Translations under genes and position numbers: made by a program | Shown here: in pieces, positions 1 to 8,716 of the stretch | How the letters are laid out: each line of letters starts with the position of its first letter | Numbering within the stretch: position 1 is the first letter of the stretch | NCBI GenBank assembly: GCA_942490995.1 | Contig: CALOBG010000130.1 | Location: forward strand, 1 to 64,000 | Direction: 5' to 3' | Source of the DNA: UBA981 sp942490995 | GTDB lineage: Bacteria; Pseudomonadota; Gammaproteobacteria; Ga0077536 | DNA: 64,000 bases | The notes under the pieces: model-generated | The model's input: the letters and a program-made list of their open reading frames with translations, nothing else | Databases searched by the model: none | What the model was told of the DNA's origin: nothing

Positions 1-261
1 ACCGACAAAGCGGTGATGCTGTCAGTAATCCTGATCATAATTCGTCAACTCTATGTCAATAACGCGCGTCTTTATGAACATATTTTTTTTGTCTGTTCAT
101 ATCTCAGGAAAGAATGATCGGTTCCGGTGGTTGTTATCGATAACGAATTTTAGTAAATTACGTTTGTATTCAAGGTATTTAAAAAGTTTTTAATCTTATT
201 GTCACCCCTTCCTTATCAACATCTTTAATTTTTAATAAAACAATATATAAGGAATGAGGTC
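1..261. other. AT-rich leader upstream of dnaN
   Basis: No convincing reading frame is visible here. The stretch is AT-rich, contains the palindrome GTTATCGATAAC near 136-147 and one DnaA-box-like 9-mer TTATCAACA near 213-221 (one mismatch to TTATCCACA). It ends in an AGGAATGAGGT ribosome-binding region just before the dnaN ATG. dnaA is not in the window, so whether this is part of an origin region cannot be decided. Confidence 0.4.
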
Positions 262-1383
262 ATGAACTTTACCATAAAAAGAAACGCTATTCTAAATACG
301 TTGGCAAAAGTCCAAGGTCTGGCCGGACGGAAAACCAGCCTTGCTATAACCACCAACATCCTTATCGAAGCAACGGGATCCAACATCATTATTCGGGCTA
401 CCGATCTTGAAACCGGATATGAGGGAACGTTCCCCGCCGAGGTGGAAGCAGAGGGGACCATCGCGATCAATGCCAGAAAATTGTTTGAGATTGTCCGAGA
501 TTTTCCGAGCGAGGAAATCAACATCAATGAGATTGAAAACCATTGGATCGAAATCGGCCAACAGACTGTCGAATATCACCTGGTCGGTATGAATTATGAA
601 GATTTTCCCAAAATTCCTCGTTTTGACTCGGTCGACTTTATCACCATCGACAGTACTGCTCTTGCGGCGATGATCGATAAAACCGTTTATATTGTCGGAG
701 CTTCAGACGACAAGCGGGCCCACATCATCGGAATATACTTTGAGACCCTGCAGCAGGACAACATTAAACAAGTGAGGATGGTGTCGACGGACGGCAGCCG
801 GATGGCAAAAATCGATCGGAATTACGAGGATGAGTTCATGCTTCCTGCCGGAGAAGGTATCCTTGTTCCCAAAAAAGGTCTGTACGAAGTCGCCAAGTTT
901 CTCGACGCGGACGGCTCGGTCCAGGTCGGTATAAAAGACAACAATCTTATCATAAAAAAGAAAAATGAAGTTCTCATCATTCGCCTTTTGGAAGGTGAAT
1001 TTCCTGAATATCATGATATACTGAAAAAAAATGAGGATTCCGTCTCGGTTAAGTTCAGCCGTCAACTTTTCTTGATGATGCTTAAAAGGATGTCGATTCT
1101 ATCCACCGAAGACTATAGAAGCGTTATTTTCAAATTCAAGGAAGACCGATTGGTAATTAACTCCACCAATCCCGATATCGGTGAATCCAAAGAAGAAATG
1201 AACATCGATTATAATCACGAACCGATCGAGGCGGCATTTAATCCGCGCTATTTCATTGAAGCTCTGAACGTCATTGAGCAGGAGAATGTGATTTTGGATC
1301 TCGTCAATGATGAAAAACCCTGCATACTTGCAGGGGAAGACGAGAACAACTTTATAACCGTCATTATGCCGATGAGAGTATGA
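262..1383 (+). CDS. dnaN: DNA polymerase III subunit beta (sliding clamp)
   Basis: A 373-residue protein of the usual beta-clamp length, starting MNFTIKRNAIL and ending in the typical clamp tail VIMPMRV. It forms the ring that tethers the replicative polymerase to DNA and is the docking hub for repair polymerases. Three clamp domains of about 120 residues fit the length. The start is supported by a purine-rich ribosome site (AGGAATGAGGT). The stop overlaps the gyrB ATG by 4 bases (ATGA), so the two are translationally coupled. The gene is intact and of moderate GC, unlike the GC-rich genes after 9.4 kb. Confidence 0.97.
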   Translation: MNFTIKRNAILNTLAKVQGLAGRKTSLAITTNILIEATGSNIIIRATDLETGYEGTFPAEVEAEGTIAINARKLFEIVRDFPSEEININEIENHWIEIGQQTVEYHLVGMNYEDFPKIPRFDSVDFITIDSTALAAMIDKTVYIVGASDDKRAHIIGIYFETLQQDNIKQVRMVSTDGSRMAKIDRNYEDEFMLPAGEGILVPKKGLYEVAKFLDADGSVQVGIKDNNLIIKKKNEVLIIRLLEGEFPEYHDILKKNEDSVSVKFSRQLFLMMLKRMSILSTEDYRSVIFKFKEDRLVINSTNPDIGESKEEMNIDYNHEPIEAAFNPRYFIEALNVIEQENVILDLVNDEKPCILAGEDENNFITVIMPMRV

Positions 1384-3827
1384 ACAAAAAAAACGATAAT
1401 TTCAATTACACGGAAGACAATATTAAGATTCTGGAAGGACTTCAGGCCGTTCGCAAGCGTCCTTCCATGTATATCGGCAATGTTGACATTGCCGGTCTTC
1501 ATCATCTCGTTTACGAAGTGGTCGACAACAGCATCGATGAGGCCATGGCGGGTTACTGTGACCTGATTAAAGTCATTGTCCACCATGACAACAGTGTCAC
1601 CGTCGTCGACAACGGCCGCGGGATCCCGGTCGGAATCCACAAAACCGAGAAGATTCCGGCGCTCGAAGTCGTTATGACCAAATTGCATGCCGGCGGCAAG
1701 TTCGATGACCACTCCTACAAGGTATCCGGTGGATTGCACGGTGTCGGCGTATCGGTCGTCAACGCATTGTCCTCGTTTCTGGAAGTCGATATATTTTCCA
1801 ACGGGAACATATACCATCAGACGTATGAAAAAGGGATTAAGTCCAGTGAATTGAAAGTCACCGGAAAAACCCGCAAGCGGGGTACCAAAGTTCACTTCAT
1901 TCCCGATGCGGAAATATTTACAACAACCGATTTTTCTTATGAAATTCTTGTTCGCCGGCTCAGGGAACTGGCCTTTCTCAACAAGGGCGTCAAGATCACC
2001 ATCGAGGACGAACGCGAAGAGAAAAAAGAAGAATTCTTTTTCAAGGGCGGCATCAAGGAATTCGTCGAGTATCTGAACCGGCGACACGCTCCGCTTCACA
2101 AACCGATCGTCATCGAAGGAGAACGCAGCGACGTTCAAATAGAATCGGCGATTCAATACAATGACACTTTTAATGAGACACTGCTTTCGTTTGCCAACAA
2201 CATTCATACCACAGAGGGTGGCTTTCATCTGATCGGATTCAAGGCCGCTTTGACTCGGACCATCAATCAGTATGCTTCCAACGGCAATTTACCCAAGAAC
2301 CTGCAGGCTAAAATCACTGGCGATGATGTGCGCGAGGGACTGACAGCCATCATCAGTATTCGGATCAAAAACCCGCAGTTCGAAGGACAGACCAAAACCA
2401 AGCTTGGCAACAGTGAGGTAAAGGGCTTGGTCGAATCGCTGTTGAATGAAAAACTCACCACATACTTCGAGGAAAACCCCACCGTTGCCAAGAAAATAAT
2501 CTCAAAGGGGGTCGATGCCGCCCGTGCCCGCGATGCCGCCCGACGCGCCCGTGATATTGCCAGAAGCAAGGGATCGCTTTTGGATTCCACCTTGCCGGGC
2601 AAACTGGCGGAATGTCAAAGTCAGGAACCAAAGGAAAGGGAACTCTTTCTGGTAGAAGGTGATTCGGCCGGCGGCAGTGCCAAACAGGGGAGGGATCGCA
2701 AGTTTCAAGCCATTTTGCCGTTGAAAGGAAAAATTTTAAACGTTGAAAAGGCCCGCTTCGACAAGATACTGCGCAGCGAAGAAATCAAAAATATCATCAC
2801 TGCGCTTGGAACCGGTGTCGGTGAAGAAGAATACAACATCAACAACATCAACTACCACAAGGTCATCATCATGACCGACGCCGATGTCGACGGTTCCCAC
2901 ATCCGCACCCTTCTGCTGACATTTTTCTATCGCCAGATGCCGGAACTGGTGGACAATGGTTATCTGTACATCGCCCAACCACCATTGCTTAAAATAGGCA
3001 AGGGTAAAAACGAAGTCTATCTCAAAGACGAAATCGAATTCAACGATTTTATACTCAAGCGGTTTTGTGAGAAAATGATCTTAAATACCGGATCCGGTGA
3101 AAAAGTGAGTGGTCACAAGCTCTACCTGCTGCTGGGAAACCTTTCCGAATATTATACCATCATGGAAAAAATGGAGCGCCAGGGAATTAATCCGAATTTT
3201 GCGGAGTTTCTCGTTAAGGAGGGAATTGAAGACAAAAAGTTTCTGGAAAGCAGGGACCGCATGGTTCTGTTGAGAGAACATCTGAAGGACGGAGGGTTCG
3301 ATGCCGGCGAGGTGATATGGAGTGAAGAACGCAGTGCCTATAATATAGAAGTCAAACTTCCTCGAAAACTGAAGCATATCACCACAACGGTTGACGACCC
3401 GGCGAATGACGCTATAAAATTGATTATAGGGCGAGGCCTCATTTATTCCAAAGCTTACCAGGATCTTGTGGTTATCGGTAAGAAAATTTACAAATACGAT
3501 GTGGCGCCTTTCACGATTTCGGATAAAGCAAAAGAATCTAACACGGAAGATGTCGTCATCCAGGATAAAAAACAACTTCTGATTCAAGTGCTCGAAGAAA
3601 GCAAGAAGGGGCTGGCGGTACAGCGTTACAAAGGTCTGGGTGAAATGAATCCCGATCAACTCTGGGAAACCACCATGAACCCGGCCAAACGAAACCTTCT
3701 CCAGGTCAAGGTCGAAGATGTAGTGGACACCGACGAGATTTTCACGATTTTGATGGGAGAAGAAGTCGAGCCGCGCCGGGAGTTTATCCAGACCAACGCA
3801 TTGGAAGTCAGCACCTTGGATATTTGA
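1380..3827 (+). CDS. gyrB: DNA gyrase subunit B
   Basis: An 815-residue ATPase subunit of DNA gyrase, which introduces negative supercoils together with GyrA. The GHKL ATP-binding fold is shown by EVVDNSIDEA, DNGRGIPV and SGGLHGVGVSVVN in the first 130 residues. The TOPRIM metal-binding domain is shown by LVEGDSAGGSAKQGRDR and the DADVDGSHI motif near residue 500. The C-terminal QRYKGLGEMNPDQLWETT block is diagnostic of GyrB. Between TOPRIM and tail lies the roughly 170-residue insertion typical of Gram-negative GyrB. It follows dnaN with a 4-base overlap and converges on the amidase gene. Confidence 0.98.
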   Translation: MNKKNDNFNYTEDNIKILEGLQAVRKRPSMYIGNVDIAGLHHLVYEVVDNSIDEAMAGYCDLIKVIVHHDNSVTVVDNGRGIPVGIHKTEKIPALEVVMTKLHAGGKFDDHSYKVSGGLHGVGVSVVNALSSFLEVDIFSNGNIYHQTYEKGIKSSELKVTGKTRKRGTKVHFIPDAEIFTTTDFSYEILVRRLRELAFLNKGVKITIEDEREEKKEEFFFKGGIKEFVEYLNRRHAPLHKPIVIEGERSDVQIESAIQYNDTFNETLLSFANNIHTTEGGFHLIGFKAALTRTINQYASNGNLPKNLQAKITGDDVREGLTAIISIRIKNPQFEGQTKTKLGNSEVKGLVESLLNEKLTTYFEENPTVAKKIISKGVDAARARDAARRARDIARSKGSLLDSTLPGKLAECQSQEPKERELFLVEGDSAGGSAKQGRDRKFQAILPLKGKILNVEKARFDKILRSEEIKNIITALGTGVGEEEYNINNINYHKVIIMTDADVDGSHIRTLLLTFFYRQMPELVDNGYLYIAQPPLLKIGKGKNEVYLKDEIEFNDFILKRFCEKMILNTGSGEKVSGHKLYLLLGNLSEYYTIMEKMERQGINPNFAEFLVKEGIEDKKFLESRDRMVLLREHLKDGGFDAGEVIWSEERSAYNIEVKLPRKLKHITTTVDDPANDAIKLIIGRGLIYSKAYQDLVVIGKKIYKYDVAPFTISDKAKESNTEDVVIQDKKQLLIQVLEESKKGLAVQRYKGLGEMNPDQLWETTMNPAKRNLLQVKVEDVVDTDEIFTILMGEEVEPRREFIQTNALEVSTLDI

Positions 3828-3854
3828 TAACAAATAAAGTATCAGAAAAATGAA

Positions 3855-5246
3855 TTACTCTTCAATAGCTGATGGAGCCTGCCACCCGCCGATGGTTTTT
3901 TCAATGTGATTTAAAGCTGCAAGCACTATATCTTCCCTCCATGACTGAGCCGCTATTTGAATGCCAATAGGCAATCCTTTATTTGATGTGCCTGCACGAA
4001 CTACCCCGGCAGGTAATCCGGTGAGGTTAAACGTCATCGTGTAGCTAAAGCTTTTTATATTATCCAATGAAGTTCCGTGTGACATTTTATGGTAAGCGTT
4101 TACCGGGGATAAAATCAAATCATAATTATTTAGGGAAGAAATAACTCTTTGGCGAAAATTGTCCCATTGTTCGATAAGGTGCAACAATTCCATAGAAGAC
4201 ATTCTTGAATCTGAGAGCAATAAACCAAGGGAGGATTCATTAATAGTAGTTCCCGCTCGATCCAATAGTATTCGTACTAAATCTCCACCGTCCCAGCCGA
4301 ATAGAAGACCCGTAAATATATTGAAGGACTCTTCTATGCCTGATGGATGTATTTCATTTATATTAACCCCAGCTTCCGATAATACTTTTGCCGTTTTATT
4401 AAGAACTTTAATTGTTTCCTCATCAGGGGCTACTATTTTATTGTTATTTATAATAGCTGCTTTCATCCCATCTAAATTAACATCTTTATAATTATTTAAA
4501 GGCATTGGTACGATGAAGGGATCGACGCCATCCTCTCCCGTTATGATAGAAAGAATTAAAGACAGATCTTCAACATATCTGGCAATTGGTCCAAGTTGAG
4601 TAAGGGAATCTATTAACTGGCCATAGGAAATAGCATGGCCTGTTCTTGGAACTCTTCCAGAAGTGGGTTTAATTCCGGCTAAGCCACAAAAATGTGATGG
4701 AACTCGGATACTTCCTCCTGTATCGCTTCCAATTCCAATTGGTGATCCACATGCTGCTATAATGACTGCTTCACCACCGCTGCTGCCTCCCGGTGTTTGC
4801 TCTGAATTGTAAGGGTTGTTAGTGCGTCCATATATTGGGTTTTCAGTCTCATATGTCAAGGTAAATTCTGGTGTATTTGTTTTTCCAAGTAGAATGGCTC
4901 CAGCCTTTTTCATTCTTTTAACAACAGTGGCATCTTCCATTGGAATGTGATTCTTGCGACCGGGTGTTCCCCATGTGGTAATTACACCAGCAGTATCGAG
5001 CGAGTCTTTAATTGTCATGGGCACACCGTGAAGAGGACCTCTAATCTCTCCTTTAGCCAGCAATATATCCGCTTCTATGGCCTGTTGAAGTGCTTCTTCA
5101 GCTGTCAGTTGAACGATAGCATTCAAATTTGGATTAACTTTCTCTATTTGTTTTAAATAAGCACTTACCACTTCTTCAGATGATAAATTTTTAGCGTGAA
5201 TCGCACTGGCTAATTGTACTGTCGAACTACAAATTATATCCATCAT
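3855..5246 (-). CDS. Amidase, amidase-signature (GatA-like) family
   Basis: A 463-residue amidase-signature hydrolase that would cleave a carboxamide to acid and ammonia. The serine-rich core GGSSGG (about residue 153) followed by IGIGSDTGGSIRVP provides the cis-Ser and nucleophile Ser of the Ser-cisSer-Lys triad; the Lys lies in MTIKDSLDTAG near residue 80. No gatB or gatC lies nearby, so it is unlikely to be the tRNA amidotransferase subunit, and the substrate is unknown. The gene is visibly more AT-rich than dnaN-gyrB and runs on the opposite strand, which suggests transfer. MMDII gives two adjacent possible starts; a G-rich ribosome site precedes them. Confidence 0.9.
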   Translation of the reverse strand: MMDIICSSTVQLASAIHAKNLSSEEVVSAYLKQIEKVNPNLNAIVQLTAEEALQQAIEADILLAKGEIRGPLHGVPMTIKDSLDTAGVITTWGTPGRKNHIPMEDATVVKRMKKAGAILLGKTNTPEFTLTYETENPIYGRTNNPYNSEQTPGGSSGGEAVIIAACGSPIGIGSDTGGSIRVPSHFCGLAGIKPTSGRVPRTGHAISYGQLIDSLTQLGPIARYVEDLSLILSIITGEDGVDPFIVPMPLNNYKDVNLDGMKAAIINNNKIVAPDEETIKVLNKTAKVLSEAGVNINEIHPSGIEESFNIFTGLLFGWDGGDLVRILLDRAGTTINESSLGLLLSDSRMSSMELLHLIEQWDNFRQRVISSLNNYDLILSPVNAYHKMSHGTSLDNIKSFSYTMTFNLTGLPAGVVRAGTSNKGLPIGIQIAAQSWREDIVLAALNHIEKTIGGWQAPSAIEE

Positions 5247-5690
5247 AATTGTCCCCCCTTACATCATATATACAGATAAGATTTGGTAATCCCCATGTAA
5301 GCGGCAAATTGATAGGTTTGGGCTATATCGGCAGAAACAAGTTTCACACACCTTAAAATTTGTCGGAGCTGCCTGTAACGACAGAATTATACGGATTTGT
5401 GGGCAGCTAATGCTTTACGCTCCCGCACTGTGACTGACACCACCCATAAATTACGCGTGAATGATTTGTAGTGTGTCTAAAATGCCTTTTGGAAAAAGAG
5501 AGGCTGGAATGGTCTCGTAAAAACACCAATCGTAACAACATAATATTTGGAGTTATATTTCACAGCCTACACTATTTATCATCATTCAACTGACTGGAGA
5601 AAAACAACCCAAGGTGGCTGAAACGAAACAGCCTGAATATACGCAACACTACTTCGGGCGATAGTGAACAAATCGTGTGATGTTGTGCAA
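5247..5690. other. Intergenic region, no gene recognised
   Basis: All frames are short and broken. The part around 5370-5450 has a repeat-like look, with GCTGCC and GGCAGC about 35 bases apart that could form a hairpin, but I cannot assign it to a known element. No RNA gene is evident. Confidence 0.3.
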
Positions 5691-6122
5691 TTAATATTCT
5701 ACTTCATATTCGCCTTCTTCGGTAAGCCCTTTTTCCGTGATCGTCCCTTTATAGATACCCCCTCCTTCTATATTATTAAAATTTCCGGTTCCGCCAGTAG
5801 ACTTAAATTTTCCCTCATAATTCGTTTCCCAGGCACCACCTTCTTTAAAAATGGTTTTATGGGATCCCTCCCATTTATTAAATAATTTATCTCCATTTTT
5901 GAAGTTGACATCACTATAGCCCCTATGTGAACCATTTCCCTTAATGTGATCACTTTGACCATAATCCAATTGTTCTGAGGGGCCAAAATCGGGATCTGAA
6001 AAATTAACGAAGGATATACGCACGAAATTTGTTAACTGGTGTTCGGGAACGTCGCCTATGTTAGTAACCAGGTAAGAAATTTCCTGCTTCATCTCTTTTT
6101 TATACGTAACTTTTTTTTTCAT
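5691..6122 (-). CDS. Uncharacterised small beta-rich protein
   Basis: I do not recognise a named function. The 143-residue protein has a lysine-rich start (MKKKVTYKKEMKQE), no signal peptide and no membrane segment. The second half is rich in Gly, Thr and aromatic residues in an alternating pattern (GKFKSTGGTGNFNNIEGGG then YKGTI), which resembles the glycine-turn strands of small lipocalin-like or DUF3224-like beta barrels; that comparison is only by eye. The ORF is AT-rich and preceded by a GGGAGG ribosome site. A 27-codon ORF overlaps its start and may be coupled to it. Confidence 0.6.
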   Translation of the reverse strand: MKKKVTYKKEMKQEISYLVTNIGDVPEHQLTNFVRISFVNFSDPDFGPSEQLDYGQSDHIKGNGSHRGYSDVNFKNGDKLFNKWEGSHKTIFKEGGAWETNYEGKFKSTGGTGNFNNIEGGGIYKGTITEKGLTEEGEYEVEY

Positions 6123-6183
6123 ATAATCCTCCCATCTGTATATAAACGTTGACGCCGGTAGGTTCTATCCGTTTGATTGGCAT
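6100..6183 (-). CDS. Possible 27-residue leader peptide
   Basis: An ATG at 6183 sits immediately behind a near-perfect AAAGGAGGTG Shine-Dalgarno sequence and opens a 27-codon frame (MPIKRIEPTGVNVYIQ and so on) that runs 23 bases into the 143-residue gene in a different frame. The arrangement would allow translational coupling. No similarity is recognised and chance cannot be excluded. Confidence 0.3.
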   Translation of the reverse strand: MPIKRIEPTGVNVYIQMGGLYEKKSYV

Positions 6184-6704
6184 CACCTCCTTTAAAAAAT
6201 TTAAGATTACCTTTAATCGAAAGGCTTTACTTTTTTTCATCCATCGACGTTAGCCCCTTTTGCCAGCAGAAATTGCACACTACCGATATTACCAGGCTTT
6301 AACCTCCTTTCGGCTGAATTGTTGTTGTGGCCAAAAATTTTTAATCCAATGGAGGTACTTTATCAATTCCGGATGAGTTTAAAACAGAGAAAGAGTTTGC
6401 GGCGCAATGAGGTTTTGCTCAGCACGAAGAGGTGAGAAGAGGTTTAGTGGGGTCTTAGGAAGCGAATTAGGACAAGCGAATATCGAATTAGCGTGAGAGG
6501 ATAAGTAATTTAATAATTTTGCCTTTTTTTTGTACGTGCATTTTGGGTCAATTTCAATAGGGCAATATATTCATTTTAATGGGGATAATTCCTTGGTAAT
6601 GGGAGTATCACCTAAATTGAATGTATGATCTGGATCATATTAGCCTTACTTCGGGTATTGCCCGAATGTCAAACCATATTACTTAAAGGAGGTCAGCCAT
6701 AAAA
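6184..6704. other. Decayed intergenic region with an ankyrin-repeat relic
   Basis: On the minus strand around 6236-6290 one frame reads GNIGSVQFLLAKGANVDG and then stops, which matches the second half of an ankyrin repeat (helix, LLxxGANV, turn). No start or flanking repeat is preserved, so this is at most a gene relic. The rest up to 6,704 is AT-rich with no supportable gene. A strong AAAGGAGGT ribosome site at 6685-6693 belongs to the integrase fragment that follows. Confidence 0.4.
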
Positions 6705-6952
6705 GTGTCCAAAGCCATGACAATCTGGATCGATTACCACAATGCGCACAAAAAAAAAATACGGTACGATCATATCTGTCCGTCATTGATCGGTTCTGTC
6801 AGGATTTCGGTGATCGTGAGATTGATCAAATTACCCCAGATGAGGCCTGTTCCTTTCTGTACAGCATTGCCAACGGCAATAAGCCATGCACAAAACGAGC
6901 CCGCTATTCACGCCTGTCGGTCTTTTTCCATTGTCCGCTCGGGGAGTTTTAA
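6705..6952 (+). pseudogene. Tyrosine recombinase/integrase N-terminal fragment (frameshifted)
   Basis: The frame opens at GTG 6705 after an AAAGGAGGT site and reads SKAMTIWIDYHNAH. After the ten-A run at 6750-6759 the homology continues in another frame as VRSYLSVIDRFCQDFGD, REIDQITPDEACSFL and RARYSRLSVFF, then stops at 6950-6952. This is the core-binding (SAM-like) N-terminal domain of tyrosine recombinases. The catalytic domain with the R-H-R-Y residues is absent. It is therefore a truncated, frameshifted relic and convergent with the broken monooxygenase-like gene on the other strand. Confidence 0.65.
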
Positions 6953-7247
6953 TGGGGATATAGGCCCATTTCATAGATTTCGTATTCGGTTTCGCCGTCG
7001 AGGAACCTCTCGATGTTGTCGCCCTCCATCTTTCTCAGCTCGCTGTTTTCCAGACATTCCATTCCTTCGTCGACCGCCAATTCGACGCCACCACCACGCG
7101 GTACGGATCCTTGACGTCCCACAGTGTCTCCGAGGAGATATAGCCCTACTGGTCCATGGCACCGTAGCACAGTTTTTTGATCATTTCGTTAATCTCATTG
7201 AAATACTTCTCCTTGAAGCGACGTTTGATCAATACATTGACAGCCAT
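6949..7247 (-). pseudogene. Antibiotic-biosynthesis-monooxygenase-like (ABM/YgiN-type) protein, broken
   Basis: From ATG 7247, behind a GGAGG site, the frame reads MAVNVLIKRRFKEKYFNEIN, reaches GAMDQ followed by an in-frame TAG, continues as GYISSETLWDVKDPYRVVV and ASNWRSTKEWNVWKTAS, and then needs a frameshift near 7,045 to give ELRKMEGDNIERFLDGETE and a normal end at 6949. The layout (R-rich first strand, VASNWRS, W-x-x-W-x-x) matches the roughly 95-residue ABM domain found in small haem- or quinol-degrading monooxygenases. One stop plus one frameshift mean it is a pseudogene or carries sequence errors. Confidence 0.6.
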
Positions 7248-7290
7248 GTCGTCCTCCTTTCACATGGATAAAAAGGATAAAAAGTAAAAA

Positions 7291-7317
7291 GGGACGTCCG
7301 TTATATTTATATATTTA
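7291..7317 (+). repeat. Left inverted repeat of the RAYT element
   Basis: This 27-bp sequence starts GGGACGTCCGTTATAT and is the exact reverse complement of 8396-8422. It contains the internal palindrome GGACGTCC followed by an AT-rich arm. It lies 34 bases beyond the transposase stop. Confidence 0.85.
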
Positions 7318-7350
7318 TCGACTTTGTTTTTTCAGTAACTTCATTAGATA

Positions 7351-8364
7351 TCAGATTTTTAGTATCTGTTTCTGGATTTTTCCAATCTCCGCTAGTCTGC
7401 TGCCCAGACTCACCGCCTTGCTTACCGTAACCGCACTGATGCCCGTGGCCCTTGACACATCGCTGCATCTATAGCCCAATTTACGCACCGCCATGTAACA
7501 CAAAGCCCGGCGCGCTTCCACGATGCGTCGTTCTTTGCTGGCGGACTTTAGATTTTCAGGCTCTATTTTGTAGTAGTGTGCCACTTGTTCGATAAGCACC
7601 TGCAGGCTGATAACACGCCCCTGCAGGCGATATTTTTCCTCCAATTGTTCATCGGCTCGCTTCAACACCCGCTCAACAAAATCAGACGACCCCAACAGAC
7701 GTTCATCGCCCTTGATGCGAACCCCGATGTTTCGAAATCCTTTAAGCGCCGACCAGCCTCCGACCGATCGTAACAAACCACCACCGACCAGCTCCGGACG
7801 CCGGCCCTGCTTCACCCCTTCAGATACAAAACTCTCATACGCCCGGCGGGCTTGCCTGGTGGAGTGACCAAATAATCCTAAAACATAGGCCGTATCCTGA
7901 AAACCGGCGTCAAACTTGCCCATAAGTGCGCCGTGACCACACCACTGATATTTCTTAAGGGCCTTTAGATCTTGCACTTGCTGTGCCCGCAGCGGATTTA
8001 AATGAATATAGCGCACCAACTCCTTGAGATACACCTCCTCTTCACACAAAAACGACTTGTAGCGATTCTGAAACAGCTGCCCATGACGCCGATGCCGCCG
8101 GTTGAATGTGACCGCGTAGCCGGTCAGCAATCGCCGCATAACCGTGGCCAAGGGGGCCATACCGGTCTTAAACAGTAAATGAACGTGATTGGTCATCAGC
8201 GCCCAGCCATAGCAGCGGGTCTGGGTTTCCGGTATGATTCGGTCGAGGCGCTCGGTAAAATTTTTACGATCAGCGCTGTCTTTAAAGATCGCTTTGCGCT
8301 CTATGCCGCGGATGATGATATGATGCAGGGCTCCGGGAGCATCTATGCGGGCTTTACGGGGCAT
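7351..8364 (-). CDS. REP-associated tyrosine transposase (RAYT, Y1/IS200-like)
   Basis: A 337-residue single-strand DNA transposase of the Y1 HUH superfamily. The start MPRKARIDAPGALHHIIIRG is characteristic of the family, the HUH motif is His60-Val-His62 (TNHVHLLF), and the catalytic Tyr lies in ELVRYIHLNPLRA around residues 110-125. The C-terminal region (YRCSDVSRATGISAVTVSKA) is a DnaA-like helix-turn-helix seen in longer RAYTs. It is bracketed by perfect 27-bp inverted repeats and followed by a third copy, as expected for an enzyme acting on palindromic REP-like ends. It appears intact. Confidence 0.92.
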   Translation of the reverse strand: MPRKARIDAPGALHHIIIRGIERKAIFKDSADRKNFTERLDRIIPETQTRCYGWALMTNHVHLLFKTGMAPLATVMRRLLTGYAVTFNRRHRRHGQLFQNRYKSFLCEEEVYLKELVRYIHLNPLRAQQVQDLKALKKYQWCGHGALMGKFDAGFQDTAYVLGLFGHSTRQARRAYESFVSEGVKQGRRPELVGGGLLRSVGGWSALKGFRNIGVRIKGDERLLGSSDFVERVLKRADEQLEEKYRLQGRVISLQVLIEQVAHYYKIEPENLKSASKERRIVEARRALCYMAVRKLGYRCSDVSRATGISAVTVSKAVSLGSRLAEIGKIQKQILKI

Positions 8365-8395
8365 ATTGTTTAAATATCAAATTATTCATCTGATG

Positions 8396-8422
8396 TAAAT
8401 ATATAAATATAACGGACGTCCC
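8396..8422 (-). repeat. Right inverted repeat of the RAYT element
   Basis: An exact 27-bp reverse complement of 7291-7317, ending ATAACGGACGTCCC. It lies 32 bases upstream of the transposase start. With the left copy it defines an element of about 1.13 kb. Confidence 0.85.
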
Positions 8423-8689
8423 TGTTTGCTGTTTGCCCGAAGGAGTTGCTGTCTGGGCGGCAAACATACCAAAACAGTCAAAGCTCGAAGCGTTGTATAA
8501 TACTGGGGGAATCGAGAACTTGGGATGAGCACCATCGAGCTATCAAAAAAGTTGAATATATCCCAACCGACAGCGAGTCAATCCGTGGTGCGATGTCAGA
8601 AAATCGCTCATACGGAAAAGTTGGCGTTTCTGGACTGACAAAACCGACAATCCAATGGATGTCCCACAAAACCTATCAGATACATCATC
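8423..8689. other. Spacer between two RAYT repeat copies
   Basis: This 267-bp stretch is enclosed by two same-orientation copies of the element end. It holds an open frame on the plus strand (8446-8700, 84 codons, starting MLSGRQTYQNSQ) and a shorter one on the minus strand, neither with a recognisable family. It may be a passenger segment or remnant of a second element. Confidence 0.35.
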
Positions 8690-8716
8690 TAAATATATAA
8701 ATAGAACGGACGTCCC
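8690..8716 (-). repeat. Third copy of the RAYT-associated repeat
   Basis: A 27-bp copy in the orientation of the right end, with a single mismatch (AATAGAACGG instead of AATATAACGG) and the GGACGTCC core intact. It is followed by a tract of short CCTATAGTC / AATAGTCC-like repeats up to about 8,770. Confidence 0.8.

Noticed and set aside
1..261. Chromosomal replication origin
   Set aside because: Only one imperfect DnaA-box-like 9-mer is seen, dnaA is not in the window, and no box cluster is present.
1248..2228. A 326-codon minus-strand ORF across dnaN and gyrB
   Set aside because: Fully antisense to two certain essential genes, with no recognisable motif.
8478..8669. A 63-codon minus-strand gene between RAYT repeats
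   Set aside because: No ribosome site or family resemblance; the opposite-strand frame is equally open, so neither is supported as a gene.
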